This document shows positions 55,015-63,937 of a stretch of 64,000 bases of DNA, piece by piece. Location: positions 1-64,000 of the forward strand of contig JABTUV010000007.1 of NCBI GenBank assembly GCA_015075175.1, in the 5' to 3' direction. Source of the stretch: a bacterium. GTDB lineage: Bacteria; Hinthialibacterota; Hinthialibacteria; H5-UNCL2. Both the position numbers and the translations under genes were made by a program. Every line of letters starts with the position of its first letter. Position 1 is the first letter of the stretch. The notes under the pieces were generated by a model that saw only the letters and a program-made list of their open reading frames with translations, searched no databases and had not been told where the DNA came from.

Positions 55015-56038
55015 TCACATGCCGCCGGAATATCCGCCGTAAAGGTATCCTGAGGACGCTCGCGCGGCTGGCGGGCTGGCGCTGGCGCGTCTACGCGTGC
55101 GCGCGCCGCGGCGCCGCCGCTGCTCCGATCCTGGTTGTAACCCTGCTGGTACGGATCCATGCCCGCCATCCCCTGCGCCAACGCCGACTGCTGGGCGCCC
55201 GCGGCTCCGCCGCACCCAGCGCCGCCTGCATGTACGTGTTGGTCGGGCTGCGGCTGAGTACGCCTGGAAGCGCAGGTCGCGGTTCTCCGCGATCTGGTCG
55301 CGCTGCTGCTCCCGCCGCTCGATCGACTCTTCCCGCAGCTTCAGCCGCCCGTCCAGGATGTCTTCAACCTCTTGCGGCGTGCGCGTCGCGTCGAAGTACA
55401 CCTCGCCCCCGTCCACGATGCTCCACACCTCGAATCCCTCGTAGCGCAACAACTCCTGGTTGTCGATCTCCTCCACCTTGCGGCTGATGCTGTCGCGCCA
55501 ATAGAGGCCGAGAACTTTCCAACTCCCGCCGCCCTCGGGCGTGCGCGCCGCCGCCGTTACGTACGGGTCCGGCGACACCGCCGGCAGCCGGAAAACTTCA
55601 CCGGCCCGTTGTCCACCATCTCCTGCTTCATCGCGATGATCCGGTCGCGGTTGCGCGCCGCGTAGATCGACATGTATTGGCTGTTGATGATCTGGATGTT
55701 GCTGGGCATCCTGTCGTTGGGCACTTGTCCCCGCCGTTGATGCCGTCGTCAAAGTACACCTTGTCGTCGAACTGGCTGGCGCGCAGCGGGATGAAGTCCA
55801 CGTCGTAGTATCAGCACGTGCGGTTCCACCGCGTCGAAAATCTTCCTTCCTGCTTGACGAAGATGATCGGCTCCTGCTGCTGCGGCTGCACCTGTTGGGG
55901 ACCGGCCCCGAACATCTCCTGGTTGAGGGCGTCCAGCGCGTTCGGCGGAATATACTGGCTGGTCTGGGAATAAGCGCCCCCCGTCGCGGCCAGCGCGAAT
56001 GCCGCGAACAGGGTCAACCGAACGACTGTTTGTGTCAT
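55015..56038 (-). CDS. Exported Gln-rich protein, frameshifted
   Basis: The ATG at 56038 has GGAGAGG upstream and a signal peptide (VVRLTLFAAFALAATGGAYS). The mature protein starts with a Gln/Pro-rich segment (GPQQVQPQQQEPIIFV). The middle, in several frames, reads FIPLRASQFDDKVYFDDGIN, then SWKVLGLYWRDSISRKVEEI and YEGFEVWSIVDGGEVYFDAT with a long helix (LREESIERREQQRDQIAENR). It ends SGYLYGGYSGGM. It looks like one gene of about 340 residues broken by at least four indels. Function unknown. Confidence 0.6.
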
Positions 56039-56382
56039 GGTTTTGACCTCTCCCTCCGTCGGCGACGGCGACCTTCCCACCACGGGCACACCCCACCCCT
56101 CCGGCGCCCTTTTGCGCTTCCTTATTGCTCGCAGAGAAAACTATCAAAAAGCCATCCCAGTGTCAAAGAATTTGCGCCCCGTCGCAACTTGTAACCAACT
56201 GAAAGTGAAGAGTTATCCGAAACATGCCGAAACCTCCCCCAAGCTCGGTCCGCCCAGTCTCGCCCTTGACAAGCGCGCGGACAGGCGGGACTTTACTCCT
56301 GGCCGCGGACTGGCGGCGAGCGGCGGGTGGCTCACGCATACCTGCCGGCGGCGCGGCGACGACGTTTTTGATGAGGAGTGCG

Positions 56383-57209
56383 ATGACGATCCGGGCTTCT
56401 TCCCGCTTCATCCCGATGCTCGTCCTCGGTCTCGGGCCTGCGCCCTTGCCTCCGGCCAGATCGCGCCGTCCGTACTGCGCATCGGCACGTTTTCCTGTCC
56501 CCGACGAGGCCGCCCACCTGCGCGAGGCTCTCTACCAGCGGTGGCTGCCCGAGTGGATCGGGGCTGGAACCATGGAGATTCGCGTTACCGCCGATCCTCA
56601 AGTCGAGTGGGCGATGGTGGGATACGCCTCCAGCGAGCAGCGCTTCGACCTTCTGGAAGTCCACCCCGGGGCGTTTTACGAGCAGTGGCCGCGGGTCGAG
56701 GACCGTCCGCTGTTGCCGTTTCTGGAGTGGTCGCCCACCTCGACGCGCTGGCCGCGCGCGCGCCGCGAGGCGCTGCTGCTGGCCCGGCACGAAGCGCCCA
56801 ACCCGCCTGACCCTTCACCTTGGCTACCGTCAGTCGCCACAGTTGGTTGGGAGGCCGCAAGCAGGTAGCCATGCTGGCACTGGAAGGGCGTTCGCCGGCC
56901 CGAGAACTTCACCTGGGAACCGCCCAGGACGCCCTGCGCGCGCTGGCCGTCGGCTGGGCCGACCTGGCCGCCGTCCCCCGCGATCCCGACTTCCGCTGGG
57001 GACTGCCCTTTGACCTCTCCTCGCACTTCGTGATCTATCGCGTCTCGGACCCGCAGCCGCCGCCCCTCTGGGTACTCGCCACGGAGTGGGGGCGCGCCTG
57101 CCCACTGGGCAAAGCCGCCCTGCGCGAGTTCCTGCCGCAGTATTTCGGCGTCCAGGACCTGGCCCCCGTGGCCGTCTTGGGGCGCGCCGCACTGGTCTCC
57201 CCGCCATGA
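56383..57209 (+). CDS. PhnD-like periplasmic binding protein, frameshifted
   Basis: The start at 56383 has GAGGAG four bases upstream. A signal-like stretch is split by a frame change near 56440. The C-terminal part, in a second frame from about 56815, reads LHLGTAQDALRALAVGWADL and LPFDLSSHFVIYRV. This matches the phosphonate/phosphate-binding PhnD fold, where the GSH.DAV..V..G.AD region contacts ligand. The stop overlaps the ATG of the histidine kinase gene (ATGA), so it probably works as the sensory partner of that kinase. Confidence 0.6.
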
Positions 57210-58477
57210 AGCCGCCCTCCGCCCCCTTGCACCGCGGCGTGCTTCTCGCCGCGCTTATCGCCGTCGTCGCCATTACCGCGTGCACCCTCCTCTGGATGCG
57301 CTTCTCGCTGGAGAGCCAACTTGGACGCACCATTCTGGAGTCGCTGGCGGAAGAAGTGCAGGAGGTGCTCTATCCGCAGCCCGCGCCGTTTTTCGGCCGG
57401 CGGCTGGAGGAAATCGCCCGGCGCGCCCAGCGCCAGCATCCCGAGATCGCGCGCCTCGTCATCACCGTCTTCCTGCCCACGGGAGCCGAGGGACGCCACC
57501 AGGAACGCGTGGTCTTTCCCGACTCCATCCTCTTCGGCGGCGGGGAATGGTCGCGCCATCGCCCCAGCGCCTCGCTGGACTGGACGCGCGAGGGCCAGCC
57601 CCTGATCCGCCTCTACGTGAACCTCTCGCTGGCCCGCTCCTATCGCCTTAACCTGGTGATGGCGGCCCTGGCCGGCGCCATTCTACTCCTGGCTCTGCTG
57701 GTCGCCGCGGGCATCCGCCAGCAGGAACGCCGCCTGGCCCGCAACAGCGTGGAACTTTCGACCGTGCGCGGCGAACTGGCCAAACTGGAGCGCCGCGCGC
57801 TCGTCGGTCAGATCAGCGCCAGCCTCATCCATGACTTGAAGAAACCCGTCCTGCACATCCGTGAAGAGTCCACCCACGCCCAGCAGCACCATCCCTCGCT
57901 CGCCCACATCGCCGAAAACGCCGAACTCTTTCTCGCCATGATCCGCGACCTCAAGCTGGAAACTTTTCTCTCCTCAGACTCCGCGCCCGCCGAATATCTC
58001 TACCTGGACGAGACCGCCGATCAGTCCTATCGGTTGGTGCAATACGAGGCCAAACAGGTCGAGTTCCAGAACCGGATTCCCCCCGACCTGCCCATGGTCC
58101 TGGCCGTCCCGCATCGCTTGATCCAGGTGTTCTCAAACTTGTTTCTCAACAGCCTGGAAGCGATGGAGGGCCGGGGGCGTATCCTGGTCGAGGGGCGCCG
58201 CGCGTCCGAGCGTCGGATCGTGGTCACGGTCGAGGACAACGGTCCGGGGATCCCGCAGGAGAGCCTGCCGCACATCTTCGCGCCCTTTTACTCCTCACGC
58301 AAGCGCGAGGGTTCCACCGGCCTGGGACTTTACATCTGCCGCAGCCTCATGGAGGAGATGGGCGGCACGATCGATCTCGACCGGCAGTTCGCCGGCGGAG
58401 CGCGCTTCGTATTGACCTTTCCGGAGGGCGCTCCCCCGCATCGCACCCAACCACGAGCGGCGGAACACCGCTCTTAA
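57206..58477 (+). CDS. Membrane sensor histidine kinase, 423 aa
   Basis: Two membrane segments (GVLLAALIAVVAITACTLLW, residues 11-30, and LVMAALAGAILLLALLVAAG, near 150-169) bracket a periplasmic domain of about 115 residues. The H box is SLIHDLKKPV (His209). The N box is FSNLFLNSLEAM, and the G boxes are VEDNGPGIPQ and GSTGLGLYI. No HAMP or receiver domain, and no response regulator gene, is visible. It is translationally coupled to the PhnD-like gene. The stop TAA is the first triplet of a TTAATCTTGATC hexamer array. Confidence 0.9.
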   Translation: MKPPSAPLHRGVLLAALIAVVAITACTLLWMRFSLESQLGRTILESLAEEVQEVLYPQPAPFFGRRLEEIARRAQRQHPEIARLVITVFLPTGAEGRHQERVVFPDSILFGGGEWSRHRPSASLDWTREGQPLIRLYVNLSLARSYRLNLVMAALAGAILLLALLVAAGIRQQERRLARNSVELSTVRGELAKLERRALVGQISASLIHDLKKPVLHIREESTHAQQHHPSLAHIAENAELFLAMIRDLKLETFLSSDSAPAEYLYLDETADQSYRLVQYEAKQVEFQNRIPPDLPMVLAVPHRLIQVFSNLFLNSLEAMEGRGRILVEGRRASERRIVVTVEDNGPGIPQESLPHIFAPFYSSRKREGSTGLGLYICRSLMEEMGGTIDLDRQFAGGARFVLTFPEGAPPHRTQPRAAEHRS

Positions 58478-58727
58478 TCTTGATCTTAACCTTGATCTTA
58501 ATCTTGATCTTAATCTTGATCTCACGCGTGCTCCTAACCGTGCGCGTGCCCTGCAATCTCCGAGACCCCCTGTCATTTCGACCGAAGGGAGAAATCTTTC
58601 CCGCCGGTACTGCGGGTTGAGTGCGAGGCAGAAGATTTCTCCCTTCGGTCGAAATGACAGAGAGATTCGGTCGAAATGACAGAGAGATTCAGTCGAAATG
58701 ACAGGGAGCTTCGGTCGAAATGACAGC
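58473..58727. repeat. Hexamer array followed by a family A cluster
   Basis: 58473-58523 repeats TTAATC/TTGATC about eight times. From 58569 a full family A inverted pair (CTGTCATTTCGACCGAAGGG and its complement) is followed by three right-half copies spaced about 22 bases apart, ending near 58727. Confidence 0.88.
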
Positions 58728-58820
58728 TCAATTCCAGCGAAAACGCGACGACTGGCGGGAGCCGTTCCGCGCGGTTTGCCGCCGCATATTTCTACGGCTG
58801 CGCCCGCGTTGCATCGCTTG

Positions 58821-58849
58821 TTGACAGCGCCCCCGGCGTTGTTTATAAA
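58821..58849 (+). promoter_or_regulatory. Strong promoter of the cheC-cheD-STAS operon
   Basis: A perfect TTGACA (58821-58826), 17 bases, and TATAAA (58844-58849). The predicted start is about 63 bases before the TTG start codon of cheC. Confidence 0.78.
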
Positions 58850-58918
58850 GAAACCGTTCGCGGGCTTGCTTCCAGTGAATCAGCCGCGGTCGCCGCGCTG
58901 CACCGCGAGGTAAACGAC

Positions 58919-59527
58919 TTGACCTCATCGCCCGAGCTTTCCCACAGTCAGATGGCGGCGCTGGAGCGCGTGGGCCGCGTCGGTTCGGAGCTGGCGGCGG
59001 AGTCGCTGTCGCGCATCATCGGCCGTCCCCTGCGCGTGGCGGCCAGCTCGGCCACCCTCCTGCCGTTTCAGAAAGTCCCCGAGGTGCTCGGCGGCCCCGA
59101 GGCTGAGGTCGTCGGCATCTACCTGGCCATTCACGGCGCCGTGGAAGGGCGGATTCTTCTGGTCATACCTGCCGACCGCGCGTACGCGCTCACCCATCGC
59201 ATGTATGAACCCGGAGAAGTGAAGGATGCCGACTCACCGCGCTTTCGCGTGGGCGTGACTCTCGTCGCCGACGTGCTGGCGGCCAGCCTCCTCTCCGCCC
59301 TCTCGGGTACGACGCGTTTGCCCTTGTACTCGACGCCCACCCAGACCGTCACAGACATGGCCGGCGCCATCTCCAGTCAGTTGCTGGCCGAGGCCGGCGC
59401 GCACTCGGAGAACGTGCTCGTGTACCGGTGCCGATTCGAGTGCGGGGAGCTGATCGCGGAGGCGCACTGGCTGCTGGCGCCCGCGCCGGCTTCGATGAAC
59501 ACCATCCTGGAGGCATTGGGCGTCTGA
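58919..59527 (+). CDS. CheC-family chemotaxis protein with altered active-site motif
   Basis: A 202-residue protein of the CheC/CheX/FliY phosphatase fold. The first conserved helix is LERVGRVGSELAAESLSRII. CheC proteins carry E-x-x-N here (as in KEIGNIGAG), but this one has Arg at both the Glu and Asn positions, so the first phosphatase site looks dead. A second, partly conserved repeat is at GVTLVADVLAASLLSALSG. The start is a TTG at 58919 with GAGG upstream. It is followed after one base by cheD, and CheC-CheD interaction is well known. Confidence 0.82.
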   Translation: MTSSPELSHSQMAALERVGRVGSELAAESLSRIIGRPLRVAASSATLLPFQKVPEVLGGPEAEVVGIYLAIHGAVEGRILLVIPADRAYALTHRMYEPGEVKDADSPRFRVGVTLVADVLAASLLSALSGTTRLPLYSTPTQTVTDMAGAISSQLLAEAGAHSENVLVYRCRFECGELIAEAHWLLAPAPASMNTILEALGV

Positions 59528-59528
59528 G

Positions 59529-60032
59529 ATGGCCAGCATGTTCAACGTCGGCATCGCGGAGCTGAAGACCTCACGGGATCCGGGCGACACGCTGATGGCG
59601 CTGGGGCTGGGCAGCTGCGTGGCGGTGAGCGTGTACGATTCCGCCGCGCGGGTCGGGGGCGTCTTGCATTTCATGCTGCCCTGCGCCAAGGAGCACGAAA
59701 GCCGCGGCTCACCTCTCAAGTTCGCCGACACCGCCGTGCCCATGTTGCTGGAAGAACTGGAGCGGCTGGGGGGCGCTCGCGGCAATATGGTCGCGCGGCT
59801 GGCGGGCGGCGCCTCTATGTTCCCCAACCCGGGCGGCGGCGCAGGCAGCGCAGGCAGCTCGGGCGACGTGGGCCGCCGCAACGTCGCCGCCGATCACGCC
59901 AGCCTGGCCCAGTGCGGCGTCCGCGTCGCCGGTGAAGAGACCGGCGGCCATCGCGGCCGCACCCTCAAGCTGGAAATCGGCACCGGCCGCACTTTCGTCC
60001 GTTCCATCGGCGAGCCGGAAAAGGAAATCTGA
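59529..60032 (+). CDS. cheD: Chemoreceptor glutamine deamidase
   Basis: CheD deamidates receptor glutamines and binds CheC. The 167-residue product has LGLGSCVAVSVYD with the catalytic Cys, GVLHFMLP with the catalytic His, and the C-terminal GRRNVAADHASLAQCGVRVA and GGHRGRTLKLEIGTG. A Gly/Ser-rich insertion (PGGGAGSAGSSG) is unusual. Its stop overlaps the start of the STAS gene. No receptor or CheA gene is visible. Confidence 0.9.
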   Translation: MASMFNVGIAELKTSRDPGDTLMALGLGSCVAVSVYDSAARVGGVLHFMLPCAKEHESRGSPLKFADTAVPMLLEELERLGGARGNMVARLAGGASMFPNPGGGAGSAGSSGDVGRRNVAADHASLAQCGVRVAGEETGGHRGRTLKLEIGTGRTFVRSIGEPEKEI

Positions 60033-60388
60033 TGCCCGCTCCCTCGCCGGCCTTCAACCTGACCTTCTCCCAAAGCGGCCGGGTTTGGCTGGTGCGACCC
60101 GAGGGAATTCTGGACGAGATCAACGGCGCCCGACTCCTGGACGAGATCACCGCGCGGTTGAAAGCGGGCGCGCGCAACTTCGTCTTGGACGGCTCGGCGG
60201 TGGTGATGACCGACTCCGCCGGCCTGGGCCGCTTGATTCGATGTTACAGCGACGTGCGCGCCGCCGGCGGCCGCCTGGTGCTCAGCCAGATTTCCCCCGA
60301 ACTCCGCCGCACCCTCGTCCTGACCCGGTTGGTGCGCTTCTTTTCGCTCTATCCCTCCAACGAGGAGGCGCTGGCGGCTCAGGACTGA
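60032..60388 (+). CDS. STAS-domain anti-anti-sigma-like protein
   Basis: A 118-residue SpoIIAA-type STAS protein. The phosphorylatable Ser lies in VVMTDSAGLGRLIRCYSDVR, and GGRLVLSQISPELRRTL follows. It would bind an anti-sigma/serine kinase partner, which is not in the window. Coupled to cheD, it may connect chemotaxis output to a partner-switch regulator. Confidence 0.85.
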   Translation: MPAPSPAFNLTFSQSGRVWLVRPEGILDEINGARLLDEITARLKAGARNFVLDGSAVVMTDSAGLGRLIRCYSDVRAAGGRLVLSQISPELRRTLVLTRLVRFFSLYPSNEEALAAQD

Positions 60389-60412
60389 TTCCGCCGCGTG
60401 GAGGTGTCAATC

Positions 60413-60730
60413 ATGGAAGTGACGCTCAGAATCCCCAGCGACCTGGAAGTCTACTTCAAGGAAGTGGTGCGCGAGAAATTCAAGGGCGACGCCGAGGCCG
60501 CCGTACTGGAGGCGGTCGTCTCACTGATCGAGCGCGAGCGCCGCCAGATGGTGGACGACGTCAAGTTCGACGCCGCCGCCGAGAAAATCCGCGACCGCCA
60601 CCGCCGCAAGGAGGAAATCGCCGACAAGGAAATCTCCGACGCCTTCCGCAAACTTACGGAAAAAAAGAAGCGCGCCGCGGACCTCTTCGCCCAGTCGTTC
60701 AAGAAGCCGGAAGACTCGGAACGAAAGTAG
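60413..60730 (+). CDS. Charged helical protein, 105 aa
   Basis: The N-terminus VTLRIPSDLEVYFKEVVREK resembles the strand and first helix of ribbon-helix-helix proteins. A long charged helix follows (DRHRRKEEIADKEISDAFRK, KKKRAADLFAQSF). Start 60413 is preferred to 60398 because a GGAGG at 60399 lies nine bases upstream. It is the last gene of the cheC operon. Function unknown. Confidence 0.65.
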   Translation: MEVTLRIPSDLEVYFKEVVREKFKGDAEAAVLEAVVSLIERERRQMVDDVKFDAAAEKIRDRHRRKEEIADKEISDAFRKLTEKKKRAADLFAQSFKKPEDSERK

Positions 60731-60875
60731 TCTCCGATGCCGTGCCTCACCCCATGTCGCGCATCGTAATCTCAATCGTGATCGTGCTCGTGCTCGCCCC
60801 ATCCCCATGCAAGAATGCCCGGACTACCCGCTGATTGGGAAAGCAAGACCAAGCGACATGGAAAGGCGCCTGGGT

Positions 60876-62045
60876 ATGAGTGACCTTGAGAGCAACTCTC
60901 CCGACCCCGAGACCGCCCTCGGTCGGTTGTTGTCGGAGCTCACTTCGGAGCTGGCGCAGTTGGAACAGGAGCATCAGCGGAGGCGGTTGGCGACCGCGCG
61001 GCGGCTGCCGGGCGGGCGCATCGAGCTCGAGGGGAAAGTCCTCTGGGACTTCTCGTCCAACGATTATCTGGGCTTGTCGCAGCATCCGACGGTCGTCGAG
61101 GCGGCCGCGCAAGTGGCCCACGACTACGGCGCCGGCGCGGGAGCGTCCCGGCTCGTCTCCGGCAATCATCCGCTGTACCGCGAGCTGGAGGCGCGGTTGG
61201 CCGAACTTAAGGGCGCCGAGGCCGCCCTGGTGTTCTCCAGCGGTTACACCTGCAACCTGGGTCTCTTCTCCAGTCTGGCGGAGAGGGGCGATCTGATCCT
61301 GTGCGACAAGCTGGACCATGCCTCCATTTTCGACGCGGCCCGGCTGTCGGGCGCGACTGTGCGTGTGTTCGAGCACGGCGACGTGGACCAGCTGGAACAA
61401 CAGCTCATCCGCTACCGGCGTCGTCGCATGTTCGTGGCGACCGAAGCCGTTTTCAGCATGGACGGCGATCTGGCCCCGCTGCCCCGGATGTTGGAATTGT
61501 GCGAGCATCACGGCGCCGTTCTTGTGGTGGATGACGCGCATGGTTTCGGCGTATTGGGCGAGCGCGGAACCGGCTGCCTGGAGCACTGGGGCCTTGACCC
61601 CGCGCGTCTGATCGTGATGGGCACGCTCTCCAAGGCGGTGGGATCGGTCGGGGGATACGTGACCGGCCCGCGCGCCTTAATCGAGGGTCTCGTCAATCGC
61701 GCGCGCTCGCTCATTTACAGTACGGCACTGCCGCCGGCGGCGATCGGCGCCGCGGTTGCGGCGTTGGAACTTATTCCAACCCTTGCCGACGAACGCGCGC
61801 ATTTGAAGCGACTGCGGTCGGCTTTTGGAGAATGTTCAGCCCCGTCCACGCCCATTGTCCCCTGGATCGTGGGCGACAGTCGTCGCGCCCTGGAAGCGGC
61901 GACGGCCTTGCGTGAGGCGGGCTTCTTCACCGTCGCCATTCGCCCCCCCACGGTTCCCGGCGGCACCGCCCGCCTGCGCCTCAGCCTGTCCGCGGCCCAT
62001 CCCCTGGAAGTCGTCCACGCCCTCCTGGAACACCTGCGCCCGTAG
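60876..62045 (+). CDS. 8-amino-7-oxononanoate synthase / KBL-type PLP enzyme
   Basis: An alpha-oxoamine synthase of 389 residues. It shows FSSNDYLGLSQHPTVVEAAA, GAGASRLVSGNHPLYRELEA, the PLP-stacking His (DKLDHASIFDAARLSGA), VVDDAHGFGVLG with the PLP Asp, and the Schiff-base Lys in MGTLSKAVGSVGGY. BioF (pimeloyl thioester plus alanine) is the likeliest role, but Kbl (glycine plus acetyl-CoA) cannot be excluded without other bio genes. The start could also be the ATG at 60858. The stop TAG (62043-62045) is the GTAG head of a REP unit. Confidence 0.85.
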   Translation: MSDLESNSPDPETALGRLLSELTSELAQLEQEHQRRRLATARRLPGGRIELEGKVLWDFSSNDYLGLSQHPTVVEAAAQVAHDYGAGAGASRLVSGNHPLYRELEARLAELKGAEAALVFSSGYTCNLGLFSSLAERGDLILCDKLDHASIFDAARLSGATVRVFEHGDVDQLEQQLIRYRRRRMFVATEAVFSMDGDLAPLPRMLELCEHHGAVLVVDDAHGFGVLGERGTGCLEHWGLDPARLIVMGTLSKAVGSVGGYVTGPRALIEGLVNRARSLIYSTALPPAAIGAAVAALELIPTLADERAHLKRLRSAFGECSAPSTPIVPWIVGDSRRALEAATALREAGFFTVAIRPPTVPGGTARLRLSLSAAHPLEVVHALLEHLRP

Positions 62046-62069
62046 TTGCGCAGCGTGCTGCGCAACTAC
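62042..62069. repeat. REP family C unit, perfect palindrome
   Basis: Arms 62042-62054 and 62057-62069 are perfect 13 bp complements, each beginning GTAGTTGCGCAGC in its own orientation, with a GT loop. The TAG of the left head terminates the BioF-type gene. Confidence 0.92.
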
Positions 62070-62130
62070 CGACACTGACGGCCCCACCGTGCAACTATCC
62101 CGCCGCCTTCGCTTGTGATAACATATACGT

Positions 62131-63144
62131 ATGATTATCACGCCGCTGGCGGCGGGGGAGCCGCTCACGTGTCTGGCCGGCTACACCGAGGCGCTGCGAC
62201 CGCGTCCTTACGATTATCTCGCCCCGCTCACGGGTGAGTTACTGGCGCGCTACCTGCGCGGCGCGCTGGAGAGCCTCTGCGGGCAGGGCGCGCATCTGCT
62301 CGTGGCTCGCACCGACAAGGGTCCGGCCGCCGTCCTGGCCTGGCGACGGCTCGGCTTCGACAGCGATCTTTTCGGCTTCCCCGTCGCCCGCCTGGAGCAC
62401 TTGGGCGGTCTGGGCGGGCCGCGCACACAGGAGGCGTTGCTCGCTTCCCTCCTGGCCCGCGCGGAGGAAGACTGGCGGACCGCCGGCATCGCGCTCCTCT
62501 ACGCCAAGGTGCGCATGGAGCATCTTCCCGCCCAGCGCGCCCTGGCGCGGCACGGATTCTCCCCCGTCGGCGGCTGGATCAACTACGGCCTCTGGCTGGA
62601 ACGCTGGGAGTGCCCCCGCCTGACCCATCCCGCCTCGCTGCGACCCGCGACCGCCGAAGACGCCCGCATCCTGGAAAACCTCGCCGCCCAGTCCTTCGCG
62701 CTGGACCGCTTTCATTCCGATCCCCGCATCTCGCCCACCCGCGCCGATCAACTGCATCGCTTCTGGATTCGCAACAGCGTGACCGGCAAGGCCGCCCAGG
62801 CGGTCCTCGTCGCGGAAAACGATCTCGGCCAGGTCAGCGGCTTTCTCACCTACAACATCCGCGACGAGGCGCCCGAGAAGCTGGACGGACTTCGCCTGGC
62901 GCGCGTCATCCTGAACGCCGTGGACGCCCGCGAGCGCGGCCAGGGCGTCTATCCCAAGATGCTGTCCAACGTCATTCTGGAATGTCAGGGGCAGGCCGAC
63001 TTCCTGTCCGCCGAGACGCAGATCAACAACTACGCGGTGCAACGCAGCTGGGCCAAGCTGGGACTGGCGCCGGTCGAGTCGGGCCTCAATTTTCACTACT
63101 GGCTGCAACCCGAAGGCGAGGAGAGCGGCGACCGTGGACGGTGA
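62131..63144 (+). CDS. GNAT-family acetyltransferase-like protein, 337 aa
   Basis: Two GNAT-like halves. The first contains LGFDSDLFGFPVARLEHLGG and ALARHGFSPVGGWINYGLWL, and the second LARVILNAVDARERGQGVYP and YAVQRSWAKLGLAPVESGLN. This layout resembles sugar N-acetyltransferases of the WecD/FdtC kind. The second half has the acetyl-CoA loop in a diverged form (RERGQGVYPKML). It overlaps the PIG-L deacetylase gene by 11 bases; an acetylase and a deacetylase together suggest a surface-sugar pathway. Confidence 0.78.
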   Translation: MIITPLAAGEPLTCLAGYTEALRPRPYDYLAPLTGELLARYLRGALESLCGQGAHLLVARTDKGPAAVLAWRRLGFDSDLFGFPVARLEHLGGLGGPRTQEALLASLLARAEEDWRTAGIALLYAKVRMEHLPAQRALARHGFSPVGGWINYGLWLERWECPRLTHPASLRPATAEDARILENLAAQSFALDRFHSDPRISPTRADQLHRFWIRNSVTGKAAQAVLVAENDLGQVSGFLTYNIRDEAPEKLDGLRLARVILNAVDARERGQGVYPKMLSNVILECQGQADFLSAETQINNYAVQRSWAKLGLAPVESGLNFHYWLQPEGEESGDRGR

Positions 63145-63810
63145 ACGGGTCGTCGTACTGGCGGCGCATCCCGACGACGAGACGCTGGGGGCGGGCGGCG
63201 CCATGCTGGTCCATCGCGCCCACGGCGACCGCGTGCACGTGGTGGTCGCCACCGAGGGCGTCACCGCCCGCCATCCCGAGACGGGCCGTCAGGAGGAATG
63301 CCTGCGCCGCGCCATGGCCCGCCTCGGAGTGGATTCCGTGCGTACCCTGGCCCTGCCCGACCAGCGCCTGGACAGCCTCCCCTGTTGGAGATCATCCAGA
63401 CGCTCGACGACGTGTTGGCGGGCCTGCGTCCCACCGTCCTCTACGTCCACTCGGCGTTTGACGTAAACCAGGACCATCGCGTGCTGCACGCGGCGGCGCT
63501 GGTACTGTCGCGGCCCAAGCCGGGCGCGACCATCCACACCCTGCGCGCCTACGAGACCCCCAGCAGCACGGAATGGACGCCGCCCGGCAGCCTGGGCGCC
63601 TTCCGCCCAACTGCTACGTGGACATTACCGAGCACCTCGAAACCAACTGGCGGCGCTCGCCGTCTATGCTGAAGCGTATGTTGGCGAAGTCCCTGCTTCG
63701 CCGCATCCGCGTTCTCTGGAGTGCGCGCGCTGGCGGCCGCGCGCGCCGAGGAAAGCGGCGCCGGCCGCTATGCCGAAGCCTTCATGACGCTCCGCCGCGT
63801 GCTGCGGTAA
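63134..63810 (+). CDS. PIG-L/LmbE-family N-deacetylase, frameshifted
   Basis: The GTG start at 63134 lies inside the end of the acetyltransferase gene. The zinc site AAHPDDETLGAGG is intact, as is HSAFDVNQDHRVLH with the later His ligands, but these lie in two frames joined near 63385. A third frame from about 63605 gives NCYVDITEHLE and the end AEAFMTLRRVLR. The repaired protein is about 225 residues. The family removes acetyl groups from GlcNAc-type sugars. Confidence 0.83.
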
Positions 63811-63937
63811 CGCGCCCCATCGCCTCCATCCAGCACCTGCCCCCTTAACAAGGGGCCGCGGGGATGGCACCGCGCGCTTTACCCGCCCCGACAACTCTGT
63901 TAACCTCCTCACCTATCACGACCGGATCGGCAGGCGG

